Assembly (NCBI RefSeq): GCF_007860175.1
Contig: NZ_SJPX01000002.1
Span: 1,364,001-1,428,000, forward strand
Direction of reading: 5' to 3'
DNA length: 64,000 nucleotides
DNA from: Rubripirellula reticaptiva
Lineage (GTDB): Bacteria; Planctomycetota; Planctomycetia; Pirellulales; Pirellulaceae
Part shown: positions 7,898-17,779 of the stretch, piece after piece
Layout of the letters: the number at the start of each line of letters is the position of its first letter
Numbering within the stretch: position 1 is the first letter of the stretch
Notes under the pieces: generated by a model
Database searches by the model: none
Seen by the model: only the letters and a program-made list of their open reading frames with translations
Told to the model about the DNA's origin: nothing
Translations under genes and position numbers: made by a program

Positions 7898-10153
7898 ATG
7901 AATCACGACCAAACCGAACACCAATCCGAGGATGGACAGTCGACTAGCAAGAAGCTGTCGATGCGTGCGACGACGCCGCCAGCGGAGGTTCCAGGACATC
8001 GTTTGACCCGTTTTCTTGGGTCGGGTGCATTCGGGCAAGTTTGGGTTGGCATCAATCTGAACACCGGCCGAAACGTTGCCGTCAAATTCTACCTGCATCG
8101 CGGCGGCGTGAATTGGTCCCTGCTCAGTCGCGAGGTCAAGAATCTTGTGACATTATCCGCCGACCGGCATGTCGTCCAAGTTCTAGAAGTGGGATGGGAC
8201 GCCGATCCGCCCTATTATGTGATGGAATTGGTCGGCGGTGGCTCTCTTGAAGACCTGCTGGAAGCTCGTCCCCGTTTGCCGGTCACCGAAGCGGTTGAGA
8301 TGTTTCGCGCGATTTGTGTCGGACTAAGCCACTGTCACAGCAAAGGCGTTTTGCACTGTGACATCAAGCCGGCCAATATCTTGTTGGGGGATGACGGCGA
8401 GCCACGACTAGCCGATTTTGGCCAAAGTCGCTTGTCGCACGAACAGACACCGGCGTTGGGGACGTTGTTCTACATGGCGCCAGAGCAAGCCGATTTGAGC
8501 TCGACACCCGACGCTAGCTGGGATGTCTACGCGGTTGGCGCGATCCTGTATCGAATGCTAGTCGGATCACCACCCTACCGCAGCGACCAAGTCGTTGGAC
8601 AGATTGATACGGCGGGATCACTTACCAAACGTTTGGAACGGTACCGGGAAGCCATAGCTAGCGGATCCCTTCCAGATGGTCATGTGCAACACCGCGGTGT
8701 GGACCGTCCGCTTGCGCGAATCATCTCGCGGTGTTTGTCGGTCAAGCCGGAAGCTCGCTACGGCAACATCCAACAAATCCTGGACGACCTGGATCGTCGG
8801 AACGAGTCGCGATCGCGAAAGCCGTTGATGCTGTTGGGAATTGTGGGGCCGCTGTTGGTCCTGTTGGCGACTTCGTTTTTTGGCTACCGCAGTATCAAAC
8901 AAGCCAGCGCCAGCACAATGAGCGCGCTTCGAACGGAAGCGTTTGGCAGCAATAAGCTAGCAGCCAGTTTTGCTGCACGCACATTGGAAAGCGAGATCGG
9001 TCGATATTTTCAATTGACGACCGACGAAGCATCACGATCAAAACTGATTGAACAACTGCAGAAGACATTCGATGCACCAGAGATTCAAACATCATTGAAA
9101 GAAATCGCAGCGATGGGTTCCCCCGTCCGCACGCATGGCGAAAGCGATCCGCGTCAGCGACTGCTGGCGGTCAGAGAACGCGCGGACCTGGACAAGATCC
9201 TGGCTGAACGTCTCTCCCGATACATAGGCGAAAACGCTAAAGAACGGCGATTGCGACTGGCAACGATGTTCATCACCGATTCTCTTGGCACGATCCTAGG
9301 GATCGCCTACGACGAACAGGTTGATGAAGAGGAAAATAGTGCTGGCCGAAACTTCTGTTACCGAACTTACTTTCATGGCGGGCACATCGATCATTCAAAG
9401 TCGGATGTCTCGATTGGCGAAATCGCACCGCTCAATGCGACGCATCTGTCGGCGGCTTTCCCCAGTACAGCAACGCGGTTGTGGAAAGTTGCCGTAAGCA
9501 CGCCGATCTATCTGACCGATGACCATAGCAAACCCGACGCCATCTTTGTCGTCACGATTAACTTAGGTGACTTTGAACTGTTGCAAAGCAAAGAGGGTGC
9601 AAATCAAGTTGCGGTCCTCGTGGAAGCTCGCGAAGGAACATCTCGCGGCACGATTCTGCAACATCCACTGATGGACTCGCGACGAACAGCCGGCAAAAAG
9701 CTAGAGGGCGAAAAGTACCAGATGTCAACCGAAATGATGGACCGTTTGATTGGTGGCGGTGACGTCGACTATCTGGATCCCTTGGCGGGTGCCGACGATG
9801 GCGACGCCTACGATGGTCCATGGATTGCTGCGATCCAACCCGTCGAACTGCCTCGACCACTTGATCAAGGTGACGACCGTAAAAAGCCAGCCGTACTAGC
9901 GAACGTCCGCGACAATGCCGATCTGCTGGTCTTGGTTCAATATCGTCTCGAAAAAGTAATGGAACCTGTCCATCAGATGCGGTCGGCGCTCTTATTCGAA
10001 GGAGCCGCAGCACTGATGTCGATCATGGCTGTGACATTGACCCTTTGGTTTCTTGTCCGCCGTGTGGCGTCACCAGGCAGTTTCGAGTCTGGCAGCGTTC
10101 TTGAAAAACCAACGATTCCACGCGGTTCGACCGAGACGATGGCGGTCAAGTGA
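7898..10153 (+). CDS. Transmembrane Ser/Thr protein kinase
   Basis: A 751-residue PASTA-less Hanks-type kinase. The kinase domain covers about residues 30-290: glycine loop LGSGAFGQVWVG, ATP-anchoring Lys in VAVKFY, catalytic loop HCDIKPAN, ADFGQS, and YMAPEQ. The catalytic loop has Cys where most kinases have Arg (HCD for HRD), so it should not depend on activation-loop phosphorylation in the usual way. A membrane segment (MLLGIVGPLLVLLATSFFGY) leads to an external domain of about 350 residues, possibly a Cache-like sensor, closed by a second membrane segment (LMSIMAVTLTLWFLV). I prefer the ATG at 7898; an in-frame ATG at 7838 would overlap the divergent gene's start codon and leave no room for a promoter. 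Confidence 0.85.
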   Translation: MNHDQTEHQSEDGQSTSKKLSMRATTPPAEVPGHRLTRFLGSGAFGQVWVGINLNTGRNVAVKFYLHRGGVNWSLLSREVKNLVTLSADRHVVQVLEVGWDADPPYYVMELVGGGSLEDLLEARPRLPVTEAVEMFRAICVGLSHCHSKGVLHCDIKPANILLGDDGEPRLADFGQSRLSHEQTPALGTLFYMAPEQADLSSTPDASWDVYAVGAILYRMLVGSPPYRSDQVVGQIDTAGSLTKRLERYREAIASGSLPDGHVQHRGVDRPLARIISRCLSVKPEARYGNIQQILDDLDRRNESRSRKPLMLLGIVGPLLVLLATSFFGYRSIKQASASTMSALRTEAFGSNKLAASFAARTLESEIGRYFQLTTDEASRSKLIEQLQKTFDAPEIQTSLKEIAAMGSPVRTHGESDPRQRLLAVRERADLDKILAERLSRYIGENAKERRLRLATMFITDSLGTILGIAYDEQVDEEENSAGRNFCYRTYFHGGHIDHSKSDVSIGEIAPLNATHLSAAFPSTATRLWKVAVSTPIYLTDDHSKPDAIFVVTINLGDFELLQSKEGANQVAVLVEAREGTSRGTILQHPLMDSRRTAGKKLEGEKYQMSTEMMDRLIGGGDVDYLDPLAGADDGDAYDGPWIAAIQPVELPRPLDQGDDRKKPAVLANVRDNADLLVLVQYRLEKVMEPVHQMRSALLFEGAAALMSIMAVTLTLWFLVRRVASPGSFESGSVLEKPTIPRGSTETMAVK

Positions 10154-10305
10154 ATTGCAACTTGGCTTGGCGATTGAGCAGTGGCAAAAGCAGATAATTT
10201 CGCCATGACATCAGTGCCACTCCGTTCCGATGTCCCGTGTGGCAAGCAAAATCGATTTCGATCTTCGGGCGGTTGCTCGTCATTGACCGCATTCTCACCG
10301 AGTCA

Positions 10306-10956
10306 CTAGCTGATCGGTTTGTAGAATGCGTAAGACTTCTCCATCAATGCAAATCGTTCACGATAACAGACTGAATCGGGAAACAGACTCGACATCTGCG
10401 AACGACTGAGAACACGTGTGTTGCTGATCATGTCATACCACACAGGTAGTTTCTTCTCCCATGATCGATGCAGACGATTGCGGATACCGCTGGGCAGTCT
10501 GAAATAGAACGGAACCCCGGTGTGAACTTCGAGCGGAAATCGGTCACTCGGAGTTTGAATCCAGTGAGCAGGAGCCAATCGATGCACTTCGCGCGCAAAA
10601 GCCGCTTGCTGCGTTTCGTCGCCGACGTGTTCGATCACCGAATTACTAAACACTAAATCGAACGACTGATCTGCAAAGACCCCTTCGAGGTCACAGGCGT
10701 CTCCCTCGACAAATTGGTAACGTGGATCTTTGATTGAGAGGTCGTTGAAGCCCGGTAAGTTGACCATCGTGACTTGGTAGTCATGGTCGATCAAATTCCA
10801 CACCATGGGAGAACCTCCCAAATCAAGAATCTTCGCGCCGGGTGGCGGATTGACAAGATCCTGAAAAACCTTCATCCGCTTAGCACGACCTTTAAGGATG
10901 GGCGAATGCTTGGTTTTGTACGCCCACTGACTTAGGTGACGAATAAGAATTTGCAT
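10306..10956 (-). CDS. Class I SAM-dependent methyltransferase
   Basis: A 216-residue Methyltransf_11-type protein. Motif I is KILDLGGSP at about residues 40-48, the acidic loop region and a motif FSNSVIEHVGDE (the usual post-II/motif IV region of small-molecule methyltransferases) follow. No signal peptide. The substrate cannot be told from the sequence; similar stand-alone enzymes methylate lipids, quinone precursors or sugars. It is alone between the convergent kinase gene and a 283-base gap before the next leftward gene stop. Confidence 0.7.
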   Translation of the reverse strand: MQILIRHLSQWAYKTKHSPILKGRAKRMKVFQDLVNPPPGAKILDLGGSPMVWNLIDHDYQVTMVNLPGFNDLSIKDPRYQFVEGDACDLEGVFADQSFDLVFSNSVIEHVGDETQQAAFAREVHRLAPAHWIQTPSDRFPLEVHTGVPFYFRLPSGIRNRLHRSWEKKLPVWYDMISNTRVLSRSQMSSLFPDSVCYRERFALMEKSYAFYKPIS

Positions 10957-11239
10957 GGTGGGTTTGCGCGACCGAAATGACGCTTTCGAGTGGAAAGAAA
11001 CGAACGCAAAACAAGCACTCTAATTCCCCGCCCGAGAGCAATCAACAAAAGAGGGGCACGCAAACCACCTGCAGCGACATTCTACCGCAATTCGGCCTGA
11101 TGGCTCTACTTTGGACGGCTTGCCGGGCCCGATCCCGCATCGCAATTGCCATATTGGACCGATGCACTCGTGCCGTGTCATCGAAATATGGGGCATTCAA
11201 ATCCCTCACTTTTGGCCAATGCTTTGGTACGAATTTGGT

Positions 11240-14239
11240 TTAGTTTTCATCATTACGATCTTTCAAATACGCAAGCAAATCGGCCATCTGCTGGGGTGTG
11301 ATGTCTTTCTCGATTCCCTCGGGCATCAGCGAAACCTCGCTTGCTTTCATCTGGTCAATTTCGGCTCGACCGATCAGCATCGATTTGCCTTCCGCCATTT
11401 TCAATACAATGACTTCATCGGTTTCAGATTCGACTAAACCGGTGTAGATTCCGCCATCCAATGTCAAAATGGTGTAAGCAACGAATGAAGGTTCAACCTT
11501 CGAGTTGGGATCTAAAATGTCATAAAGCAAGGCGGCCTTCGAACGGTTGCGAACATCGCTCAAATCTGGCCCGGCAAGATGCCCGTGTCCGTTGATGCGA
11601 TGACACGCAGCGCAAACACGCGTGAAGACTTCTTTTCCGTGGTTCGCGTCTGCTGCTTTGGTGAGCGCGCTCTCGTACTCCTGGGCGACTTGCTGTCGAT
11701 TCGATGAAACGACTCCGCCGAATAATTCAGACGCTTGGTTGCTGACGCCTGGATCCGAATGCTTTAGCAAACGAACTCGCTGATCAATACTCAGCGCAGC
11801 AGGATTCATTTTGCCGCTTGCCATCGCAGCCAAGGTCGTTCGCGTTGACTCCGTTCGGCTCAGTAAAAACGCAACGGCGTCACCACGAACCGCTGGACCC
11901 AATTGTGACCAACGATCCAACAAAACTTCTGCAGCATCCGATGCTCCGCTAACTCGCAGAGCGTCGATACCAGCTAATTGCAACTCGGCAGGCTGGTGGA
12001 TCGACAACAGTTCGCGAAAGGACGTCGCTGAGGAAGCAAACGATTGGTATTTGAGGAGTTCGATGGCCGCACGACGATCGGCGATCGGCATGTTCGCGTC
12101 CATCGCAATCTGTTGTCCAGAGTCGAAGATCATCCTCAGATTCACAATCTCGTTGGCTAGTTCCGCGGGTGGATTTTCCATCATCGCTACCAGATTCAAC
12201 CGCCCCTGCGGCCCACGATAGCGAGGCAGACCATCGCCTAAGCCAACGATTGCAGCCGACTTCCACCACGCGTGGTTCGTGTTTTCTCCCAGCAATTTAA
12301 AGAGTTCCCGCAGTTCGGCCAAATCACCTCGAGCACCAACAATTGTCGCAAGCCGTTTGATCAATGGAATTCCGCCATCGCGCCCGTGCGTTAAGAATGA
12401 TTCGTTTCGCACCAAACCAGAAATCACCAAACCAGCACGCTCTTTCAGCGACGTTAACAGCCCGTCGGCGAACGATGAATCGAGTCCGTCGCTTACGGCA
12501 AGAGCGATCAATGCTTCGGTGGCGGCAAACGCGTCACTTGCATGCAGCGACAAGGCGGCTTCGAAACGAACACGCTGATCTTTGTCGCCGGCGGATTGAA
12601 CGACCGCCGCAAGTACCCGCGGGTCTTCAAGAAATGGATCCGCTAACTTCAGTGCCGCACAACGGCAGAAAGCGTTTGTGTCGCGGCACATCATCAACAC
12701 ATCGGCGACAGTGCAAGAATCCAATCCGTGCAATGTCCAGATCGCGTGCAACCGCGTTGTCGCGGATGGATGCGTTAGAAGTTCGCGAACTCCTGCGGCT
12801 TGGTCCAATTCGTTATTCTCGACCAATAATCGCTGTCCCAAAAACTGCCGCCATCCATTGGACTCACTGAGCAGTTCTACGGCATCGGGTGGTTCGGTCG
12901 GTATCGAAAACGTCTGCGATGCTGATGTTGGCGTTAGTGCCGTTGAGGTTGTCGCGAGCGAGGGCGTGATCCGGTAGATGCGCCCGCGATCTTCACCGGC
13001 TCGCCAATCCAATTTATCGGCAATTTCGGGCGGCAAAAACTTGGGGTGCTCGACCCATAATCGATACATGTCCGCGAGATACAGCGCACCGTCCGGGCCT
13101 ACCGCCAAACTTGCCGGCCGAAACCAAGAATCACTTGATGCAATAAAGTCACTCGACGACTGTGCTCGCTTCGCAGTGAACTTCAAAGATGTGCTCGACA
13201 CAATCGATCGCGTCACCAAATGGCCAATCGGTTCACAGACGAACACACTATTCTGAAACGACTCATCACCTAGGTCACCGGTATAGGCCGTCGTTCCGCA
13301 TGCCGATGTGTACGTCCCCGCATGTGAGAGATAGTTGCTCTTCATTTCCACAATCGGAAAAACCTTTGAATCACCGCCGGACGGTGCGACGTCATAAGAC
13401 GTTTGACTAACGACGTGATAGGGGTTTCTAGCTGTGACATGCGGAGCCAAGAACGTCGTCATGATGGGGTTCCGATTTGTGCAGTAAAACCGATTCCCCC
13501 AACGATCGATGGTATTGCCGTATTGGCCCATCCCACTGTCCGCGCCAAATTCCATCGAATGAGGATGAAAGCGAAAGTCCTTTCGGGGCATCGAAACGAT
13601 CTTGTCCGGCATCTCGGCTGAACTGACTTCTCCTGGTCCATAATTTAAGTAGACCCAATTATCGATACCCCATCGCGGGTTGCCGATCTGCATTTGCGGA
13701 TGTGCCGGATTGAATCCTTCGAAAAGAGCCTGTCGCACATCGGCAACATGATCGCCGTCACGGTCGAGCAAGAATAGAACTTTGGTTTTCGCGCCGACTA
13801 GCAGTCCGCCTTTGTAGGCCATCAGACTATGAGCGAAGTCGAGGTTTTCCGCGAACACGTGTCGCTTGTCGGCGACGCCATCATGATCGGTGTCTTCCAA
13901 CATCACGATTCGGGACAACGGTTGGCCACCTGCGGGCGGACCAATCGGGTAGTCACCGTACTCGACGGCATACATTTGTCCTTGCTGGTCAAAGCAGATC
14001 GCAACCGGATCTCGCACGAGAGGCTCGGCCGCAAACAGCGATATTTCGAATCCAGTTTCGATTTCGATGGCAGCCAATGATTCGACTGGCGATTTGGGTG
14101 GCGCGGTCACTTGCCCTACCCAGTGGCGTCCGCCTTGTTGACTCTCGATTACGTCGAGCGCCGACGTCGGCCCACCTTGCTCGTCAGCAAATCCCGATGG
14201 CGATGCAACAAAAAAAGCGAACAGCAAAAACAAACGCAT
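11240..14239 (-). CDS. PVC-type membrane-bound dehydrogenase with HEAT-like repeats and c-type heme
   Basis: A 999-residue exported protein with a clear signal peptide (MRLFLLFAFFVASPSGFA). Residues 50-430 are the N-terminal beta-propeller of the planctomycete 'putative membrane-bound dehydrogenase' family (FAAEPLVRDPVAICFD, GQMYAVEYGDYP, DGALYLADMYRLW). Residues about 470-830 are alpha-helical HEAT-like repeats. The C-terminus is a single cytochrome c domain: VCAACHRINGHG heme site, GPDLSDVRNR and the DPNSKVEPSFVAYT stretch typical of the PVC heme-binding domain. It probably oxidises a sugar or sugar alcohol outside the cytoplasmic membrane and passes electrons to a cytochrome; substrate unknown. 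It follows the ceramidase-like gene by 54 bases on the same strand. Confidence 0.88.
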   Translation of the reverse strand: MRLFLLFAFFVASPSGFADEQGGPTSALDVIESQQGGRHWVGQVTAPPKSPVESLAAIEIETGFEISLFAAEPLVRDPVAICFDQQGQMYAVEYGDYPIGPPAGGQPLSRIVMLEDTDHDGVADKRHVFAENLDFAHSLMAYKGGLLVGAKTKVLFLLDRDGDHVADVRQALFEGFNPAHPQMQIGNPRWGIDNWVYLNYGPGEVSSAEMPDKIVSMPRKDFRFHPHSMEFGADSGMGQYGNTIDRWGNRFYCTNRNPIMTTFLAPHVTARNPYHVVSQTSYDVAPSGGDSKVFPIVEMKSNYLSHAGTYTSACGTTAYTGDLGDESFQNSVFVCEPIGHLVTRSIVSSTSLKFTAKRAQSSSDFIASSDSWFRPASLAVGPDGALYLADMYRLWVEHPKFLPPEIADKLDWRAGEDRGRIYRITPSLATTSTALTPTSASQTFSIPTEPPDAVELLSESNGWRQFLGQRLLVENNELDQAAGVRELLTHPSATTRLHAIWTLHGLDSCTVADVLMMCRDTNAFCRCAALKLADPFLEDPRVLAAVVQSAGDKDQRVRFEAALSLHASDAFAATEALIALAVSDGLDSSFADGLLTSLKERAGLVISGLVRNESFLTHGRDGGIPLIKRLATIVGARGDLAELRELFKLLGENTNHAWWKSAAIVGLGDGLPRYRGPQGRLNLVAMMENPPAELANEIVNLRMIFDSGQQIAMDANMPIADRRAAIELLKYQSFASSATSFRELLSIHQPAELQLAGIDALRVSGASDAAEVLLDRWSQLGPAVRGDAVAFLLSRTESTRTTLAAMASGKMNPAALSIDQRVRLLKHSDPGVSNQASELFGGVVSSNRQQVAQEYESALTKAADANHGKEVFTRVCAACHRINGHGHLAGPDLSDVRNRSKAALLYDILDPNSKVEPSFVAYTILTLDGGIYTGLVESETDEVIVLKMAEGKSMLIGRAEIDQMKASEVSLMPEGIEKDITPQQMADLLAYLKDRNDEN

Positions 14240-14293
14240 GGATCACCGGATATTCTTGGGCTATTACTAGATCGAAATTTCTAGCGAGCGGCT

Positions 14294-15742
14294 TCACCGA
14301 GCAACTTCGCCGAGCAACGCTAACAGTGTTTGCCGCAGCTTGGGTTCTGCGTCGACTGACAGGTAGCTAGATTTGCAACGCCATGTTTCATATCCACCGA
14401 GTGCGTGCTGCCCGGGCGTTGGCAAGTAGCCGTTGTAACCATTGGCTAACTCAATCGTAAACGTTGGTTTCAACGGACTGAGTTGCTTGATCGCGAGTCC
14501 CGTTTCAACAAACGTTTCGCACGGGCTACTGACAATGCCGAGGTCGCCGATGCGAATTGCTTGCAACTTGACTTTGACCGCGGCAGGATACTTTGCCAAA
14601 TCCAAAGTCTCATTCGCATAGATCAAACGACGGTCACTCCAAGGGCCGGGCGCAGCATCTTCGATTAGTTTCTGTGCGCGAGCAATTTCGTCTTTGTCCG
14701 GTCGTCGGACACCCAGCTCAATTTCAGTCTCTCGCATTTTTATTGGCACCCAGGTTTCAAATCGAACTCGCTGGTAGGCGGACTGTGCGGAAGCGGCAAC
14801 ATCGCCCGCGACGATGCGAATTTGCTCGAATGGTTGTTGATGCCCGCCACCTTCAAAGAAGTTGATGTTGTTGATATCTCCGCTGGTTCCGTTGGTCATC
14901 GCAGCCACAAACGGTGGCTCGGTTTCACCCGCATCGATTAAGTCTGCGATCTGGCGTGCGAACTGGCCGAAATAATCAGCCGACAGCGAATCGGCAGGAA
15001 CACCGCCGACGTAATGCAGGCTGTAGTTCGCCCACACCGCAATCGGCCGACCGTCAATGGCTTGCACTGCGAGGACAGGAACTTCCGGATCAACAGGCCC
15101 GGCAGGCTGCAGCAGATCTCGACTATTGGCTGGTGGGTTCATCCGGACTCTGTCCGATCCGCGATCAAACGGATCGTTTATCGAAACCCCCGGACGCAAA
15201 AACCAACGGCGATTGAAAACTTGCCGCGGGTTGTTGCCGATCGCCCATCCAATGCGTGCAGGTTCCAACTGTGAGTGGGCACGAACGATACTCTGCGTGA
15301 TCTGCTCGGTAAGAAAGCCGACATAGTTCTCAGCGGCTGGACTTTGAAAAGTCGGTGTGGCGCTTGCCGCGGTATGAGTGTGTGTTGCCGAACAGAGAAT
15401 GTGCTGAGTCGGAATGCCGGTGATTCGCGAGGCCGCTTCCTTGGCGGCATCGTAAATTTCGCGAGGAATCATGCAACTATCGCAGGTCACGATCGCGATT
15501 TGCGTTTCGCCGTTGTCGATGACAAGACACCGAGCGTGCAGTGGATCATGTGCCTTATCCGCCGTGCGTCGCGTCATGCTGCCAGACGATTCGACGGGAA
15601 ACGTGGTCGGCGTAATGTCGGCTGCGTAGGCTCCCGCGCGAAGAACTCGCGATGGCGAATCTTGCGACAAAACTGAAGTCGCCGACATCAACGCAGTCAA
15701 AACAAGAGTAATGAAAAGCGCCGGCAGAGAGATTCGATTCAT
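14294..15742 (-). CDS. Exported neutral/alkaline ceramidase-like hydrolase
   Basis: A 482-residue protein with a signal peptide (PALFITLVLTALMSATSVLS) and the N-terminal fold of the neutral/alkaline non-lysosomal ceramidase family: AGAYAADITP near the mature N-terminus, IAIVTCDSCMIP, and the zinc-binding CSATHTHTAA. Later residues include GTSGDINN and CETFVETGLAIK. Planctomycetes carry many such genes and true ceramide substrates have not been shown for most, so the reaction (amide hydrolysis) is an inference. The start at 15742 has a GAAGAG sequence seven bases upstream; a start at 15772 would add ten residues before the signal peptide. Probably co-transcribed with the downstream heme dehydrogenase. 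Confidence 0.85.
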   Translation of the reverse strand: MNRISLPALFITLVLTALMSATSVLSQDSPSRVLRAGAYAADITPTTFPVESSGSMTRRTADKAHDPLHARCLVIDNGETQIAIVTCDSCMIPREIYDAAKEAASRITGIPTQHILCSATHTHTAASATPTFQSPAAENYVGFLTEQITQSIVRAHSQLEPARIGWAIGNNPRQVFNRRWFLRPGVSINDPFDRGSDRVRMNPPANSRDLLQPAGPVDPEVPVLAVQAIDGRPIAVWANYSLHYVGGVPADSLSADYFGQFARQIADLIDAGETEPPFVAAMTNGTSGDINNINFFEGGGHQQPFEQIRIVAGDVAASAQSAYQRVRFETWVPIKMRETEIELGVRRPDKDEIARAQKLIEDAAPGPWSDRRLIYANETLDLAKYPAAVKVKLQAIRIGDLGIVSSPCETFVETGLAIKQLSPLKPTFTIELANGYNGYLPTPGQHALGGYETWRCKSSYLSVDAEPKLRQTLLALLGEVAR

Positions 15743-16149
15743 GATTTGGCTCTTCGGAGAGGCAACAGGCAACCTTCACGGTCATTGTCCGTGAATGGTT
15801 TATCCCAATGATAACCCTACTCACCATCGTAGGTGGGTCGAACAAATGAAAGTGTCGCAAAGCCCCATCGATTCACTCGCTTGAACCACGTTCTACTGGC
15901 ATGGAATCTCGATTGCTCAGTCCGGCAAGTCGCGTAAAGTTCATCGTCTTGGCGAAAAATCTTGCGAGACGGCACGCTCGGCAAGACGTCGCGTTGAGCG
16001 AGACTTCGAATCGGCATCGCGATGGGCGGCCATTGAAACGAATCTGCCGAACAGCACGAATTACCTAGACGAACCTGCCACTTCAGCATTTGCTTAGAAT
16101 AGCGTTACGCCCGTCGGCAACTGCCAACCTATTAGCAACGAAAGCCAGA
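15743..16149. other. Divergent promoter region, no gene seen
   Basis: This 407-base gap separates the leftward ceramidase/dehydrogenase pair from the rightward sulfatase. A 90-codon leftward frame (15817-16089) starts with ATG, but its translation has no recognisable family and no ribosome-binding site, so I do not call it. Promoters for both directions should lie here; I could not fix a convincing -35/-10 pair. Confidence 0.4.
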
Positions 16150-17685
16150 ATGACCATGAATCAGCTTCAAAGACTGCGAACTTTTTCTAACCCGGTACGA
16201 GGAATCCTGTTTTCAGCCGCAGCTTGCTACCTTGCTGCGGCTTGCAACTTTGAGGGCACGTGTTGGGGCGACGAGCGACCGAATATTGTTTGGATCATTC
16301 CGGACGACATGTCTGCCAACTTTGCGTGCTATGGCGAAACCGCGATCGCAACACCCAACGTGGACAAACTGGCCGCGAACGGGGTCAAATTCACCAATGC
16401 TTATGTCACCGCGCCAGTTTGCTCGACATGCCGATCGGCATTCATCACCGGCATGTATCAAACCAGTATTGGTGCGCATCACCATCGCAGTGGCCGCGGA
16501 ACAGAAAAAATCTCGCTACCCGAGGGAATCGAATTGGTGCCGAAACTGTTCCAGGACGCGGGATACCACACGTCAATCAGCGACTGGCCGATTGGCGGCA
16601 AACTCGGCAAGACGGACTACAACTTCCAGTGGGACCAATCAGTCTACGACTCCAACGACTGGGCCGACCGCAAAGACGGCCAGCCATTTTTCGCGCAGCT
16701 GCAAACCAAAGGTGGAAAGCTGCGTGGCAGCCATGCAGCCAGTTGGGAGAAAACAGCGAGTGCGGCCGAAAAGAAGCTAGGAAGTCGCACCACCGACGAC
16801 CGGGTAGTCCTGCCACCTTACTACCCACGTCATCCCGATGTGGTTCGTGACTGGGCCGCGTACCTGGATTCAGTTCGACTGACCGATTTGATGGTGGGTG
16901 AAGTAGTCGCTCGATTAGAAGCCGAGGGTGTGCGCGAGAACACATTGATCTTGTTCATGACCGACCACGGCATTAGCCACGCACGCGGCAAACAATTCAT
17001 GTACGACGAAGGCCTGCATGTCCCACTGGTCATCAGCGGCCCATCCATCAAGCCCGGCACCGTCCGCAATGACTTGGTCGAGCACATCGACATCGCCGCG
17101 TTGTCACTTGCCGCGGCCGGCATCCCCGTGCCAACCATCATGCAGGCCCGAAACATCTTAGCGACGGACTACCAACCACGTGACGCTGTCTTTGCGGCAC
17201 GGGATCGATGCGATGAAACGGTTGACCACATGCGAGCGGTGCGAACGAAAGAGCTGAAGTACATTCGCAACTTTTTGCCCAACCGACCACACTTGCAACC
17301 GTGCGCTTACAAAGATGCCAAAGCAATTCTGATTGCCCTGCGTCAGTGGCATGACGCAGGCAAACTCGACTCGGTCCAAGAACTGTTGTTTCGTCCGACA
17401 CGGGCTGCCGAGGAGCTATACGACCTCAGCAACGATCCTTTTGAAATCAACAATTTGGTTTCCGACCCTGCCTATGCAACTCGGCTGTCCGAAATGCGCG
17501 GTCGCTTGGACCAATGGATGGAATCGACCGGCGACCAAGGCCGCACTCCGGAATCCGATGCGATGTTCGACAGCGACATGGCCGTCTATCTGCACACGCT
17601 GAAAATCAGGGGCACGGCCAGTCAATTGAAAACCGTCCAAAATAACATCGCGCTGATGAAAAAATGGGCCGCCGAGGGTAAGTGA
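16150..17685 (+). CDS. Exported type I sulfatase
   Basis: A 511-residue sulfatase with a signal peptide (about residues 1-35, ending near GTCWGDE). It opens with NIVWIIPDDMSANFACYG, which supplies the first metal-binding Asp pair, and has the formylglycine site VCSTCRSAFITG near residue 98. The site reads C-S-T-C-R rather than the canonical C-x-P-x-R, with Thr in place of Pro; the Cys to be modified and the Arg are present. The metal site is completed by FMTDHGISHARGKQF. The size and layout resemble heparan N-sulfatase-like S1 members, but the sulfated glycan is unknown. ATG at 16150 (or 16156) is preferred to the TTG at 16090, which would only lengthen the n-region. Confidence 0.9.
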   Translation: MTMNQLQRLRTFSNPVRGILFSAAACYLAAACNFEGTCWGDERPNIVWIIPDDMSANFACYGETAIATPNVDKLAANGVKFTNAYVTAPVCSTCRSAFITGMYQTSIGAHHHRSGRGTEKISLPEGIELVPKLFQDAGYHTSISDWPIGGKLGKTDYNFQWDQSVYDSNDWADRKDGQPFFAQLQTKGGKLRGSHAASWEKTASAAEKKLGSRTTDDRVVLPPYYPRHPDVVRDWAAYLDSVRLTDLMVGEVVARLEAEGVRENTLILFMTDHGISHARGKQFMYDEGLHVPLVISGPSIKPGTVRNDLVEHIDIAALSLAAAGIPVPTIMQARNILATDYQPRDAVFAARDRCDETVDHMRAVRTKELKYIRNFLPNRPHLQPCAYKDAKAILIALRQWHDAGKLDSVQELLFRPTRAAEELYDLSNDPFEINNLVSDPAYATRLSEMRGRLDQWMESTGDQGRTPESDAMFDSDMAVYLHTLKIRGTASQLKTVQNNIALMKKWAAEGK

Positions 17686-17779
17686 ACGAGTAGCGACATT
17701 GACGACTTCATGCCGCGCACCGGATTTGATTCGAATGTTCACGACCTTTGCAGTTTTTCACATTTTGGGGAAATGGCCA

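Noticed and set aside
15817-16089. 90-codon leftward frame in the ceramidase-sulfatase gap
   Set aside because: Starts with ATG but has no family match I recognise and no ribosome-binding site; kept as empty intergenic DNA.
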